A DNA stretch of 64,000 nucleotides from Candidatus Poribacteria bacterium (GTDB lineage Bacteria > Poribacteria > WGA-4E > WGA-3G): NCBI GenBank assembly GCA_022825825.1, contig JAJDWA010000062.1:124001-188000 (forward strand), in the 5' to 3' direction. The notes beneath the pieces were generated by a model. It ran no database searches and was not told the DNA's origin. It saw only the letters and a program-made list of their open reading frames with translations. Below, in pieces: positions 35,789-45,113 of this stretch (position 1 is the stretch's first letter; each line of letters begins with the position of its first letter). A program made the translations under genes and the position numbers.

Positions 35789-38767
35789 ATGAAATTAGTA
35801 AGATATAGTCTTTTATGGACGGTCTTAGCATTTACTGCACTATCAGTAAATGCAGGAGAAGATTGGAAAGCACTTGACGTCGGCAATCTGTCGTCTGCTA
35901 TTTTTAACACAGCAGTCGTCGGTTATCCCGAGAACCCTACCCAAAACCCCTCAGGATGGTGGCCCGCAGGAACAAACGATTCCTATATCTTTGAGGGAGA
36001 CATCTGGATCGGTGCTAACAAGAATGGTGAAGTCGGTGTTGCTGAGGCAGATGGAAGGCAAAGCGAGATTTGGCCAACTGATGACGTGCCTGAGGTTATT
36101 TCAAATAAACCCGGTGTAACGACTAAAGGAACACCAACAGGACAATCTATTCGGTTCAAATGTAATGACACTAATCCTAATGCAAATAAAGGGTTGATCC
36201 TCGGTTTAGAAATTGAAGTCAACGGATTCCAGTGGAGTTACGCACCGCTTTACGACTTCTTTATCCTTGAGTACAACGTCAAAAACGTTGGTAGTGACAC
36301 CCTTGAAGATGTGTTTATGGCGTTCCGTTACGACGTAGACGTTTCCAGTAACGAAACGGGCACAGCAAGCTACTCAGCGGATGATTTTGTAGCATTGGAT
36401 CAGACACCGGACGGTCTCAATCCTGATGATCACCCGAACCGTTATCTCTCTTATGGGTTCTCTAATGCATCTGCCCCAGGATACATCGGTCTACGTGTAT
36501 TGGATGCTTATATAGGGGATGACGCACAAGATGCAGCAGCAAAAATCCCTTTTATCGCACACAAACGGATTACGATAGACACGGACCCAACAACTGACGC
36601 AGAGAAGTACGCTTTAATCAGCACCCCAGGTGTTGAACCGCTCCCTGCAAACTATGACGATCAACGTTTTATTCAGTCCTACGGTCCAATTGAATCGCTT
36701 GCTCCAGGAGAAACATTCAACGTCATCATTGCAGTGGCTATCGGTGAAGGGCTTGCAGGTTTGCAATCATCTTCGGACTGGGCACAAAAGTTATATGATG
36801 ACGAATATGTTGCCCCTGCCCCACCACCTTCACCCATGGTAACAGCTTATCCCGGTGACGGACAAGTATCGCTTATCTGGGAAAGTGCTGGGAGATGGGT
36901 TGATAACGGAGTCAACAAAAGTATTGAGGAATATGTTGATGTAACCGACCCAGAGAAAATCTTTGAAGGCTACAGAGTTTATAGACGAGATACTGCCTAC
37001 GATGAAAACAGTGGCAATCCTGTTGAAGACTGGGAATTGTTGATGGAATTCGACAAACCGAGTACTACGGGTAATTTCTTCACGGTTGCGCACGTCGGTA
37101 AGCAGTCAGACGCTACCATTGAAAGCATGGGTGATGAGCCTTTCTTCGCTGCCTTCTTCAAAAGTGCAACCTACGCTATCAAATTCAATTCCAGCACAAG
37201 TTTTGAGGTGATAAACACAACATTGTGGGAAGTTATGGAATATAATGCTGAATTTCCAGCGAACGGTGGCGGGTATGTTGTCGTAAAGGATCCTGCTACA
37301 GGGGAACCGTATCCGGATGGAACATACCGTTCTGGTGAACAGATATATTTTGGTGGACTCTACGTGAAAATTACCGATGGACCCGCAGGACCGCCGGTAG
37401 CCGGAGATATTTTCCGTGTTGTTTCCACCCCGTCAATAGCGCTTGGTGAAGACGTGGGTATCAAAAATTTCTTTTCTGACACAGGATTAACAAACGGTCT
37501 CCAATATACCTACGCGGTTACCTCTTACGATACAGGTAATCCCAAGAAAGGGTTGCCAGCGATGGAAAGTAGTCAGATTGAAACAATGCTTCATGTTGTT
37601 CCGCGTGCACATCCCGCCGGATATAAAGAACCTGCTGTTGAGGTAGACACAACCGGAAAAGTGGCTGTTACCGTTGAACCAATGGTGTTAGCACCAGATA
37701 AAGTTACGGGGCATCAGTATAAGATTGTTTGGTACGGTGCTAAACAAACTGGGCCCGGTGCATATATCACAGGTCCCGGACACCAACCCCCTGCTTATGA
37801 AATCGTTGATACCACAACAAATCAAACCGTAGTAGAGAGGCAAACGTTCGACTGGTATGATGCTGGGCATCTTGCAGCGTTTGAGGCACTTTCTCCAATG
37901 TTTGATGGTATCATCTTGAAACTTACAGGCGTTGACGTGACTTACGGAAGTCCAGACGAAAACCCAATCAAAGATGTTAAACTGACAGCAGGCACAGTCA
38001 CAGATTGGTCAGTGAACATTGAATCCCCAGGAGTTAGCGAAAATACGTGGCCCAACATCTATTGGGCTACCTATTATCGACCTCATACCTACTCTATTAC
38101 GTTTACTGACGATACACACGTTAAGGTCGTAGACGAAGATACGGGCGAAGAAATCCAATTCAACCCTGAACGTGCCGATGGATATGCGATTTGGAACGGC
38201 GCGGCTTGGAGTGATGAATATAACCCGGAAGGAACACCAGGGTTCTTCAGAATTTTCATTCGTGGTGCTTACGTTTACATCAAAGACCCTAACGGTGAAA
38301 TTTCCGCAGGTGATGTATTCACTGTTGAAATGGGCGGTGTTGCTGCGCCACAAGACGGAGACGAACTGATGTTAACAACGCAAGGTGAATCCCTTGCTGC
38401 TGAGGACATCAAAGCCGATCTCGAAAAAATCCGTGTCGTGCCAAACCCATACTTTGTCACAAACAGAGCGGTAACCTCAGAAGGAACGGATAAGGTCTTT
38501 TTCACGCATCTTCCACCACGATGCACAATACGTATCTATACATTGGTAGGTGAATTGGTGCGTGAAATCAAACACGAAAGTAACACTCCCTTTAATCCGG
38601 ATGAGCGATTGGCACAGGGCGACAAGGGCGGTACAGCGGAATTTGATCTGCTCAACCGTTACAATCAGGCGCTGGCAAGTGGCGTTTATATCTTTCATGT
38701 TGAAGCGCAAGATGAAAACAGTGAAGTCATCGGATATAAGATCGGAAGGTTTGCAATCATTCGATAA
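35789..38767 (+). CDS. large secreted protein with C-terminal VPNPY / FlgD-like sorting domain
   Basis: The 992-residue protein has a signal peptide (cleavage after VNA, residue 24 or so). A long beta-rich exoprotein body includes fibronectin-like linkers (TAYPGDGQVSLIWESAG, with EGYRVYR). At the C terminus a segment beginning IRVVPNPY continues into an Ig-like fold (TIRIYTLVGELVREI, then ASGVYIFHVEA), the form of type IX-type sorting or FlgD-Ig-like domains. It is exported, probably to the surface. TGGAGGTA at 35775-35782 supports ATG 35789. The next gene encodes a PorV-like protein, consistent with a secretion partner. Confidence 0.82.
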   Translation: MKLVRYSLLWTVLAFTALSVNAGEDWKALDVGNLSSAIFNTAVVGYPENPTQNPSGWWPAGTNDSYIFEGDIWIGANKNGEVGVAEADGRQSEIWPTDDVPEVISNKPGVTTKGTPTGQSIRFKCNDTNPNANKGLILGLEIEVNGFQWSYAPLYDFFILEYNVKNVGSDTLEDVFMAFRYDVDVSSNETGTASYSADDFVALDQTPDGLNPDDHPNRYLSYGFSNASAPGYIGLRVLDAYIGDDAQDAAAKIPFIAHKRITIDTDPTTDAEKYALISTPGVEPLPANYDDQRFIQSYGPIESLAPGETFNVIIAVAIGEGLAGLQSSSDWAQKLYDDEYVAPAPPPSPMVTAYPGDGQVSLIWESAGRWVDNGVNKSIEEYVDVTDPEKIFEGYRVYRRDTAYDENSGNPVEDWELLMEFDKPSTTGNFFTVAHVGKQSDATIESMGDEPFFAAFFKSATYAIKFNSSTSFEVINTTLWEVMEYNAEFPANGGGYVVVKDPATGEPYPDGTYRSGEQIYFGGLYVKITDGPAGPPVAGDIFRVVSTPSIALGEDVGIKNFFSDTGLTNGLQYTYAVTSYDTGNPKKGLPAMESSQIETMLHVVPRAHPAGYKEPAVEVDTTGKVAVTVEPMVLAPDKVTGHQYKIVWYGAKQTGPGAYITGPGHQPPAYEIVDTTTNQTVVERQTFDWYDAGHLAAFEALSPMFDGIILKLTGVDVTYGSPDENPIKDVKLTAGTVTDWSVNIESPGVSENTWPNIYWATYYRPHTYSITFTDDTHVKVVDEDTGEEIQFNPERADGYAIWNGAAWSDEYNPEGTPGFFRIFIRGAYVYIKDPNGEISAGDVFTVEMGGVAAPQDGDELMLTTQGESLAAEDIKADLEKIRVVPNPYFVTNRAVTSEGTDKVFFTHLPPRCTIRIYTLVGELVREIKHESNTPFNPDERLAQGDKGGTAEFDLLNRYNQALASGVYIFHVEAQDENSEVIGYKIGRFAIIR

Positions 38768-38791
38768 GCGAACACGTTTTAGGAGAAACAC

Positions 38792-39937
38792 ATGCATAAT
38801 ACTAATTTTTCTCAGGATAGACAAGACTATAAGACAGCAAAAATAAGAAAGACGGACACATCGCGATGCCGTATTTCTCTCTTCTCAATTTCGGTTTTAG
38901 CGACTGTTTTGCTTTTGTCAACAATTCCCAGTTATGCGACCACGAATGTGGGAACTGCAGGGGCACAATTTCTCAAAATTGGACCAGGCGCACGAGTGGA
39001 CAGCTTAGGCGGTGCCTTCGGTGCAATCGCTAACGATGTCACTACCATCTATTGGAATCCCGCAGGATTGAGCCAACTTGAAAAGACCAGTTTTTCAGAC
39101 ACACACACGATATGGCTGGCGGATGTCCGATACAACTATCTCGCGTTTGCTACGCCGATAGAAAAGATTGGCACATTCGGTGCAAGCGTTACCTTCCTCA
39201 ACGTTCCCGACACAGAAATCACAACCCTTGCAAAGCCAGACGGCACGGGACTTTGGTACTCAGCATGGGATACTGCCGTGTCGTTAGCGTATTCAAGGGA
39301 ACTTTATCAAAAGGAGTCCGGTGCGAATCTCTCATTTGGCATCAATGCAAAGTATATCCATCAGCAAATTCATCGTGAAAGTGCAAGAGGTGTGGCAATA
39401 GACATCGGCACTTTATACTGGACGGGGTGGCGGAGTTTACGTATCGGTATGTCTTTCTCAAACTTTGGACCTGAGATGAGTTTTAGCGGACCTGATCTTG
39501 AGTCTGGCGCAGAAGTGGCTGGTGATGAACAAATTGCGGATTACTCACCCCACCCAGATACCACGAACCCAACGCGTAAAGCGGAATTGGAAACCATCGA
39601 ATATCCGCTGCCATCCAATTTTCGACTCGGTATTGCCTACGACCTAATTGATAATGACAGCAACCTTCTCACGATCGCGCTTGATGGTAACCATCCGAAC
39701 GATAACAGCGAACGGTTGAACCTCGGCTTAGAATATTGGTACAGAAAGATGGCGGCAATTCGTGCAGGTTATAAATTCCGTTTAGGTCCGGATCGCATTG
39801 ATGATGAAGAGGGACTTACACTCGGTTTGGGTGTCCACCTAAAATTCCGTGAAACAGTGCTTTCTCTCGATTATGCCTTTGCGAATTTTAGATACCTACA
39901 AGACGCACACCGGGTTAGTCTGGGACTAAAGTTTTAA
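38792..39937 (+). CDS. PorV/PorQ-family outer-membrane protein
   Basis: The 381-residue protein begins with a long basic N-region and a signal segment cleaved near residue 50 (SYA). Next come GTAGAQFLKIGPGARVDSLG and YWNPAGLSQL, the hallmark of the UPF0164/PorV family, then alternating beta strands and a terminal F. PorV-type proteins are outer-membrane barrels that help deliver type IX cargo. AGGAGAAA precedes ATG 38792. It is 24 nt after the secreted-protein stop, so the two are probably co-transcribed. Confidence 0.87.
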   Translation: MHNTNFSQDRQDYKTAKIRKTDTSRCRISLFSISVLATVLLLSTIPSYATTNVGTAGAQFLKIGPGARVDSLGGAFGAIANDVTTIYWNPAGLSQLEKTSFSDTHTIWLADVRYNYLAFATPIEKIGTFGASVTFLNVPDTEITTLAKPDGTGLWYSAWDTAVSLAYSRELYQKESGANLSFGINAKYIHQQIHRESARGVAIDIGTLYWTGWRSLRIGMSFSNFGPEMSFSGPDLESGAEVAGDEQIADYSPHPDTTNPTRKAELETIEYPLPSNFRLGIAYDLIDNDSNLLTIALDGNHPNDNSERLNLGLEYWYRKMAAIRAGYKFRLGPDRIDDEEGLTLGLGVHLKFRETVLSLDYAFANFRYLQDAHRVSLGLKF

Positions 39938-39984
39938 TTCTGCATAGACATCAATTTTAGAATATCACCATCTTTTGGAGGACT

Positions 39985-40032
39985 TTCCTAACCTCGATTA
40001 GACAGATTTTTCTCTCAAATCGAGGTTAGGAA
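39985..40032. repeat. dispersed hairpin repeat copy 5, long-loop form
   Basis: TTCCTAACCTCGATT (39985-39999) and AATCGAGGTTAGGAA (40018-40032) are perfect 15-bp arms around 18 nt. It looks like two facing copies of the GAGGTTTCCTAACCTC unit. Confidence 0.85.
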
Positions 40033-40073
40033 GCCTGTCACAAGTGATTGTAGCACTAAATTGACCCTTATGA

Positions 40074-40100
40074 CGCGGTTTCCTAACCGTACCTACCAGG
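40074..40100. repeat. dispersed hairpin repeat copy 6
   Basis: CGCGGTT-TCCT-AACCGTACC followed by TACCAGG; same family, slightly degenerate stem, 64 nt before the HEAT-repeat gene. Confidence 0.65.
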
Positions 40101-40163
40101 GATGAACATATTTTAGATTTGCTATTACACATTACCGAATGTTAAAAAACATTCCAGAAAACC

Positions 40164-42815
40164 ATGAAATATAGAATATGTCTAATTTTTTTATTCATAG
40201 TTGCAATGTGTAGAACAACACATGCTAATCCAGGTGTTCTTGAGAAACTAAGATCATCTGAAAATCATATTATTTGCCTGGACTCTGTCAGAGATCTATT
40301 CCTAATGGAAGATGATGCCATTCCATTCCTTATACAAACACTTTCAGATGAAAATGAAAATGCGCGACAAGGGGCAGCTTATCTATTAGAAAACTACTTC
40401 GGAGATCCCAGTGCTTTATCAGCACTCTCAGTAACTTTTCTGCACAACACAGACAATAAGATACGAAACACCGCAGCACGGGCGATTGCTAATATTGATG
40501 CTGAATACGCAAGGGATTTTATGGCAAAACATCTCGACGCAGATGTAGGGACACAAAAGATTGTCCTTGATGTGTTAGTAAACCTGAAAGACAGACGAGT
40601 CATACCAAAACTTGTTGAGAGACTGAAGGATACAGAGAGCCGAGAAGATGCAGCTTATGCATTAGCGGATTTCAAAGATAAAAGGGCTATACCCATTCTA
40701 ATTGACATACTCAATGATCCCGAAATTAAAACATGGACCTTAAAAAGAGTCGTGATGAAACTTGCACACATCGACGACGTGCAGACTATTCATATACTAT
40801 TGAAATTTCTTGACCCGAATACAGATATAGCGAAGGGAGTGAGACGTGGCACACGTTCCGAAAATTGGGTTATAGAAGCATTGTCACGATCAGGACCAGC
40901 AATTGTGCCACTATTACTGAAAATGTTAGAACAGTCTGAACCAGGGTATGTTCGGAATGAGATTTCGGGAATGTTTCGTGCACTGAGAAATCCGAAACTT
41001 GTCCCTGTTTTAGAAAAGGCATATCTCGAGATCTATGATTTTAGCCACCGTCGCGAGTTGATAAAGGTTTTGACTGCAGCATTGACAAATATGGGGACTG
41101 AAGGGTTTGAAGCACTATTGCGCTTAATGAAACAGAAACCGGATGCGGATGTGTTGCAAGCACTAACAACATATAATAGCGAGGCTGCCATTGAGGCAGT
41201 TGCAGCTTTTGCGTTGGGTAAGTTCAAGTTGTCATACGAAAATGAAGACCCTGAAAGTGGAATTGAGGTTTTTACACTTCATGGACTGTCCCCGCTTCGC
41301 CAGGTTGCTTTTCAGGGATTGTCAAGCTTTGGAGACTTAGGGAAAGCAGAAGTATCTAAGTATATTCCGCAATTACTCACTGATCCCGAACCTAAAGTGA
41401 AATTACTGACCCTTGACCTCATCAAACAAATGCAACTAATAGAGTTTGCTCCCGCCTTAAAACCTCTTACACAAGACATAGATGAAAATGTCCGCAACAC
41501 CGCACTAATTGTTTCAGATATACTTTCAGGGAAAACACAGTTGAAACTTGAGGTGGAACCTGACCAACAACAATACGATTATGGGCAACCTATAAAGTTG
41601 ACCTATCGTCTAAAAAATGTGAGTAACCGTCCTATTAAGATTGGAGGTCGTGCTTGGGGCCCTGTCGTACGTTATGAGCATTTGCATGTAGGTATCTTTA
41701 CGTTGGAAGAAATAAGAATAGAGATTCTAAACCCTGATGGCACCTCAGCAAGATTTAGCTATGATGATTTTGACTACATAAATGTAGAGCTCTGGGGTTT
41801 AGATACCGGCGACTACAAAACACTCAACCCTGGTGAAGAATTAAGTGATACAATTACCTTATCTGAAAGGACACACTGGCTCCATCAAATAGGAAGGTAT
41901 ACCACCCATCTACACATTATTCCTTTTGGTAATGATATTCCATATAGCACTGATATTGCATGGTCCAATCGGATTAGTTCCACCGTTCATTTTACTATTA
42001 ATCCACCTACAACTAAACAAGTTAAGACAATTCTCAAACGTATTGATGCAGGACGTATTCATATTCATAGTACTGAGAGTCGCAAAACCTATCATCAACT
42101 CTGGGAATTAGATAAGACGGGTTTATTTCCAGCACTAAAAATACGTGCATTGGTCCCATTAAATAAGATAGGTGGTCCAGGAACTGTGTTTTGGGCATGG
42201 CGTTTGGGATCAACGTTCTTGGAACTTTCAAATGAAGAATTAGTCCCAAAATGTATTGAAATGTTAACACAACCAACTATGAAAATTATCTTAGGAAATT
42301 CAGGGGACAGACGAGCAATAAAACCCTTGCGCAGTCTTGCTATTGAAGGATCGGCACGTGCTGCAGCTGCACTTCAAGAACTTGGTGATACTCTGACTGT
42401 TAAATGGTGTCAAGAACATGCACAACGAAAGCTTAGACATTGGAACAAAGAGAAACGTGCAGAAGGTGCTGAGATGCTTTCAACACTAAAGCAGAAGTTT
42501 GATATAAACCAAGGTTACACCCAGCAGTGGTTTTGGACTCATCGAAGTTTAAAAACTCGCGGATTTTACAATCGAAACGATTCACCAGCCCTTGCATCAA
42601 ATTGGGTAGAAATCGTTGAAAAAGCAGGAACTATGCAAGGACTTAAGGCGTTACTTGAACATCCAATTCCTGCAGTGAGACTCGGAGCAGCGTATGAACT
42701 TGCATATCTTGGAGATAAATCAGGAGTGCATCTGATCGAAGAAGATTTGCATGCAAATGAACTTGAAATTCGCAATCAGGCTCGAGACACGCTTCTCAAA
42801 TTGCATTCTGAATAG
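40164..42815 (+). CDS. secreted HEAT-repeat protein
   Basis: The 883-residue protein has a signal peptide (residues 1-21). HEAT/PBS-lyase-type repeats of about 30 residues fill residues 25-450 (for example AIPFLIQTLSDENENARQGA and later RAIPILIDILNDP). A beta-rich middle (residues 460-620) resembles an intracellular-protease-inhibitor-like Ig fold, and further HEAT repeats occur at the C terminus. It is likely a periplasmic or surface protein-binding scaffold. No enzyme motif is visible. The ATG has no strong ribosome site, only AGAAAACC. Confidence 0.82.
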   Translation: MKYRICLIFLFIVAMCRTTHANPGVLEKLRSSENHIICLDSVRDLFLMEDDAIPFLIQTLSDENENARQGAAYLLENYFGDPSALSALSVTFLHNTDNKIRNTAARAIANIDAEYARDFMAKHLDADVGTQKIVLDVLVNLKDRRVIPKLVERLKDTESREDAAYALADFKDKRAIPILIDILNDPEIKTWTLKRVVMKLAHIDDVQTIHILLKFLDPNTDIAKGVRRGTRSENWVIEALSRSGPAIVPLLLKMLEQSEPGYVRNEISGMFRALRNPKLVPVLEKAYLEIYDFSHRRELIKVLTAALTNMGTEGFEALLRLMKQKPDADVLQALTTYNSEAAIEAVAAFALGKFKLSYENEDPESGIEVFTLHGLSPLRQVAFQGLSSFGDLGKAEVSKYIPQLLTDPEPKVKLLTLDLIKQMQLIEFAPALKPLTQDIDENVRNTALIVSDILSGKTQLKLEVEPDQQQYDYGQPIKLTYRLKNVSNRPIKIGGRAWGPVVRYEHLHVGIFTLEEIRIEILNPDGTSARFSYDDFDYINVELWGLDTGDYKTLNPGEELSDTITLSERTHWLHQIGRYTTHLHIIPFGNDIPYSTDIAWSNRISSTVHFTINPPTTKQVKTILKRIDAGRIHIHSTESRKTYHQLWELDKTGLFPALKIRALVPLNKIGGPGTVFWAWRLGSTFLELSNEELVPKCIEMLTQPTMKIILGNSGDRRAIKPLRSLAIEGSARAAAALQELGDTLTVKWCQEHAQRKLRHWNKEKRAEGAEMLSTLKQKFDINQGYTQQWFWTHRSLKTRGFYNRNDSPALASNWVEIVEKAGTMQGLKALLEHPIPAVRLGAAYELAYLGDKSGVHLIEEDLHANELEIRNQARDTLLKLHSE

Positions 42816-42819
42816 AAAA

Positions 42820-42939
42820 ACGTGAGTTTGATAAACCAGATTTTTGAATCCGGTGCGGTTAAGAAACCGCACCTACCGGGTCTATGAGTGTAATATTTTA
42901 AAGAAAATGAAGTTCATATACCTATTATCAAACTAACGT
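42820..42939. mobile_element. 120-bp MITE-like element carrying a dispersed hairpin
   Basis: Terminal inverted repeats ACGTGAGTTTGATA (42820-42833) and TATCAAACTAACGT (42926-42939) match at 13 of 14 positions. Inside sits GGTGCGGTT-AAGA-AACCGCACC (42852-42873), a member of the dispersed hairpin family. The left terminal repeat recurs exactly at 13787-13800. There is no coding capacity; mobilisation in trans is inferred. Confidence 0.65.
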
Positions 42940-43007
42940 TAATTTAACAACATTGTTGGTGCGTAAGGCGTGAACTATGCATCCAACTACCTAAAAAGGA
43001 GAGAGAA

Positions 43008-43235
43008 ATGACAGACGAACGTCTGACGATTGAGGAAATGGAGCAAAAATATCCTGATGAATGGCTGCTTATTGTTGATTATGAACTCAGCGAAAATACC
43101 GAACTACTATCAGGAAGACTTGTTGCACATAGTAAATCACGTAAGGAGATACGGGATATTTCAATGAACTACACAGGACGAATCGCAGTGCATTCTACAC
43201 GCCAAACCCCAGAGGGCGTAGGGTACCTCTTATAA
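43008..43235 (+). CDS. small protein paired with a retropepsin-like protease
   Basis: The 75-residue protein begins LTIEEMEQKYPDEWLLIVDY and seems a compact alpha/beta fold without signal or membrane segments. I know this as the usual small upstream partner of aspartyl-protease-like genes, without an assigned function. AAGGAGAGAG gives a strong ribosome site. Its TAA overlaps the next ATG by one base (TAATG), so the two proteins are translationally coupled and probably interact. Confidence 0.75.
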   Translation: MTDERLTIEEMEQKYPDEWLLIVDYELSENTELLSGRLVAHSKSRKEIRDISMNYTGRIAVHSTRQTPEGVGYLL

Positions 43236-43633
43236 TGGCAAGTATATCATTTGATAGTACACGACATTTAATTGTCCATAGTCTTGAAGTTGGCGGCATA
43301 AATCCGAATACTGTCCAAACCATATCTGTTGGTTTAGATACGGGCGCTTCAATTACATCTATTCCAATACAAGTTGCTACTGATTTAGGATATGACCTCT
43401 CAAATCCAAAACAAGAGGTAAATATTCTAACAACAAATGGAATTATTACCGCAAAAATCATAACCGTACGCAATTTAACAGCAATTGGTGAAACTGTTGA
43501 CAATATTGATGTTTTATGTCATGACTTGCATGAAGACTCAATAGTTGAAGGTCTATTAGGATTGAATTTTCTACAACATTTTGATATTACTATCTTGTTT
43601 TCGTCAGAAACAATTGAACTTCACCCAATATAA
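43235..43633 (+). CDS. retropepsin-like aspartyl protease
   Basis: The 132-residue protein contains LDTGASIT near residue 33, the active-site D-T/S-G of single-domain aspartyl proteases, and near the C terminus EGLLGLNFLQHFD, the hydrophobic-glycine segment typical of the retropepsin fold. It should dimerise to form one active site. No signal peptide, so cytoplasmic. Coupled by a one-base overlap to the 75-aa gene. Substrate unknown; a toxin-antitoxin-like relation is sometimes suggested by pairing but not shown here. Confidence 0.83.
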   Translation: MASISFDSTRHLIVHSLEVGGINPNTVQTISVGLDTGASITSIPIQVATDLGYDLSNPKQEVNILTTNGIITAKIITVRNLTAIGETVDNIDVLCHDLHEDSIVEGLLGLNFLQHFDITILFSSETIELHPI

Positions 43634-43654
43634 TCTATTATTGAGATTACATAT

Positions 43655-45058
43655 ATGACAAACAAACCGAACATCGTTTATCTCCTTGCAGATCAAATCC
43701 GTGCCTGTTCATTGCCGGTATATGGCGAAAAACAGATTGAAACACCGCACATTGATAGACTCGCACAAGAAGGCACCGTTTTCTCCAACGCAATTGCCAC
43801 CGCGCCAGTATGCACACCCTACCGCTCCATGCTACTCACCGGACGACACCCACAGACAACTGGTCATCTTATCAATTTTGTCAGAACCAGACACGATGAA
43901 ATCGGACTTGGTGATGTTTTCAATCGAAACGGCTATAGAACAGCGTGGGTTGGCAAATGGCATCTCCACACAGGTTCATTCCCAGAAATCGGGGGACGCG
44001 ATTACGTCCCTGAAGGACGCGACCGACTCGGATTCCAACACTGGCGCGGTTACAACTTTCATACCGACTATTTCAACGGCACTGTAAACCTTGACGATTG
44101 GCGAAACGAAAGATGGGAAGGATATGAAACTGACGCGCTGAACCGATATGCCTTTCAGTTTATGGATGATGTAGACGACGGGACCCCATTTTGCTTGTTT
44201 ATCTCTCCGCATCAAGCGCACTCTACACCTTATGACTATGCACCGCAGAAATACTATGATCGACTTCCTGCTGAACTTCATCTACCTGAAAATGTCCCAG
44301 ATACGCAGCGAGAACAATCGCTAAAAATCTACCGTCACTACCTCGCTATGACGTTAGCAGTAGACGATATGCTTGGTGAACTGATGGTATACCTTGAAAA
44401 GACGGGACGTGTCGAAAATACCCTGCTCATTTTCGGATCAGATCATGGAACACAAGGCGGTGCACAGGGTATCAATTTCTGGGCAAAGAAAAAACCTTAC
44501 GAGGAATCCATCAAAGTGCCGCTTATCATGCGACTGCCCGGTGTGTTTGATGGCAACCGAACCTGCAACACGCTCACATCTCCCGTAGACCTGTTTCCCT
44601 CCCTCTGCGGTTTATGTGGAATTCAACCACCCCGGACGGTGGAAGGCTACGACCTGTCTGCCTCTTGGCGTGGCGAAACGGATGCCTTTGAACAGGATGC
44701 TGTCCTAACCATGAATTTCGGTGCAACCTACGATTACCTTGTTGGTGGCGATGAATGGCGCGGTGTTCGCACGAAAACGCATAGCTACGCACGTTGGCTT
44801 GACGGTAAACGAATGTTGTACGATATAGAAGCAGACCCACTGCAGATAAACAACCTGATTGACAATTCCGAAGCAAAACCTTTAGCAGACAAAATGGAGA
44901 ATACCCTCGCAAACCTGATGGATGCTCGAAACGACAAACTCCAACCTGCCACGAGTTATACGGATTGGTATGATGCACAACGCCGCATCGTCCGTAACGC
45001 ACACGGCCCCCTTGGTGCCCCCGAAGATGAACCGGATTGGTCATTATTGAAACGTTGA
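43655..45058 (+). CDS. arylsulfatase-type sulfatase (FGly-dependent)
   Basis: The 467-residue protein is a typical type I sulfatase. ADQIR near residue 13 replaces the metal-binding DD, and CTPYR at residues 53-57 is the C-x-P-x-R motif whose C53 is converted to formylglycine. GKWHLH (near 110), the SPHQAHS segment and GSDHG (near 260) supply further active-site residues. It hydrolyses a sulfate ester, probably on a carbohydrate, or acts as a phosphodiesterase. No signal peptide is seen, so it appears cytoplasmic, which is unusual for host-glycan sulfatases but common in this lineage. Confidence 0.9.
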   Translation: MTNKPNIVYLLADQIRACSLPVYGEKQIETPHIDRLAQEGTVFSNAIATAPVCTPYRSMLLTGRHPQTTGHLINFVRTRHDEIGLGDVFNRNGYRTAWVGKWHLHTGSFPEIGGRDYVPEGRDRLGFQHWRGYNFHTDYFNGTVNLDDWRNERWEGYETDALNRYAFQFMDDVDDGTPFCLFISPHQAHSTPYDYAPQKYYDRLPAELHLPENVPDTQREQSLKIYRHYLAMTLAVDDMLGELMVYLEKTGRVENTLLIFGSDHGTQGGAQGINFWAKKKPYEESIKVPLIMRLPGVFDGNRTCNTLTSPVDLFPSLCGLCGIQPPRTVEGYDLSASWRGETDAFEQDAVLTMNFGATYDYLVGGDEWRGVRTKTHSYARWLDGKRMLYDIEADPLQINNLIDNSEAKPLADKMENTLANLMDARNDKLQPATSYTDWYDAQRRIVRNAHGPLGAPEDEPDWSLLKR

Positions 45059-45113
45059 GCGGGAGAACAGAGCTGCGGCCAGCAAGTGCCATATATTTCT
45101 GATTTATATTACA

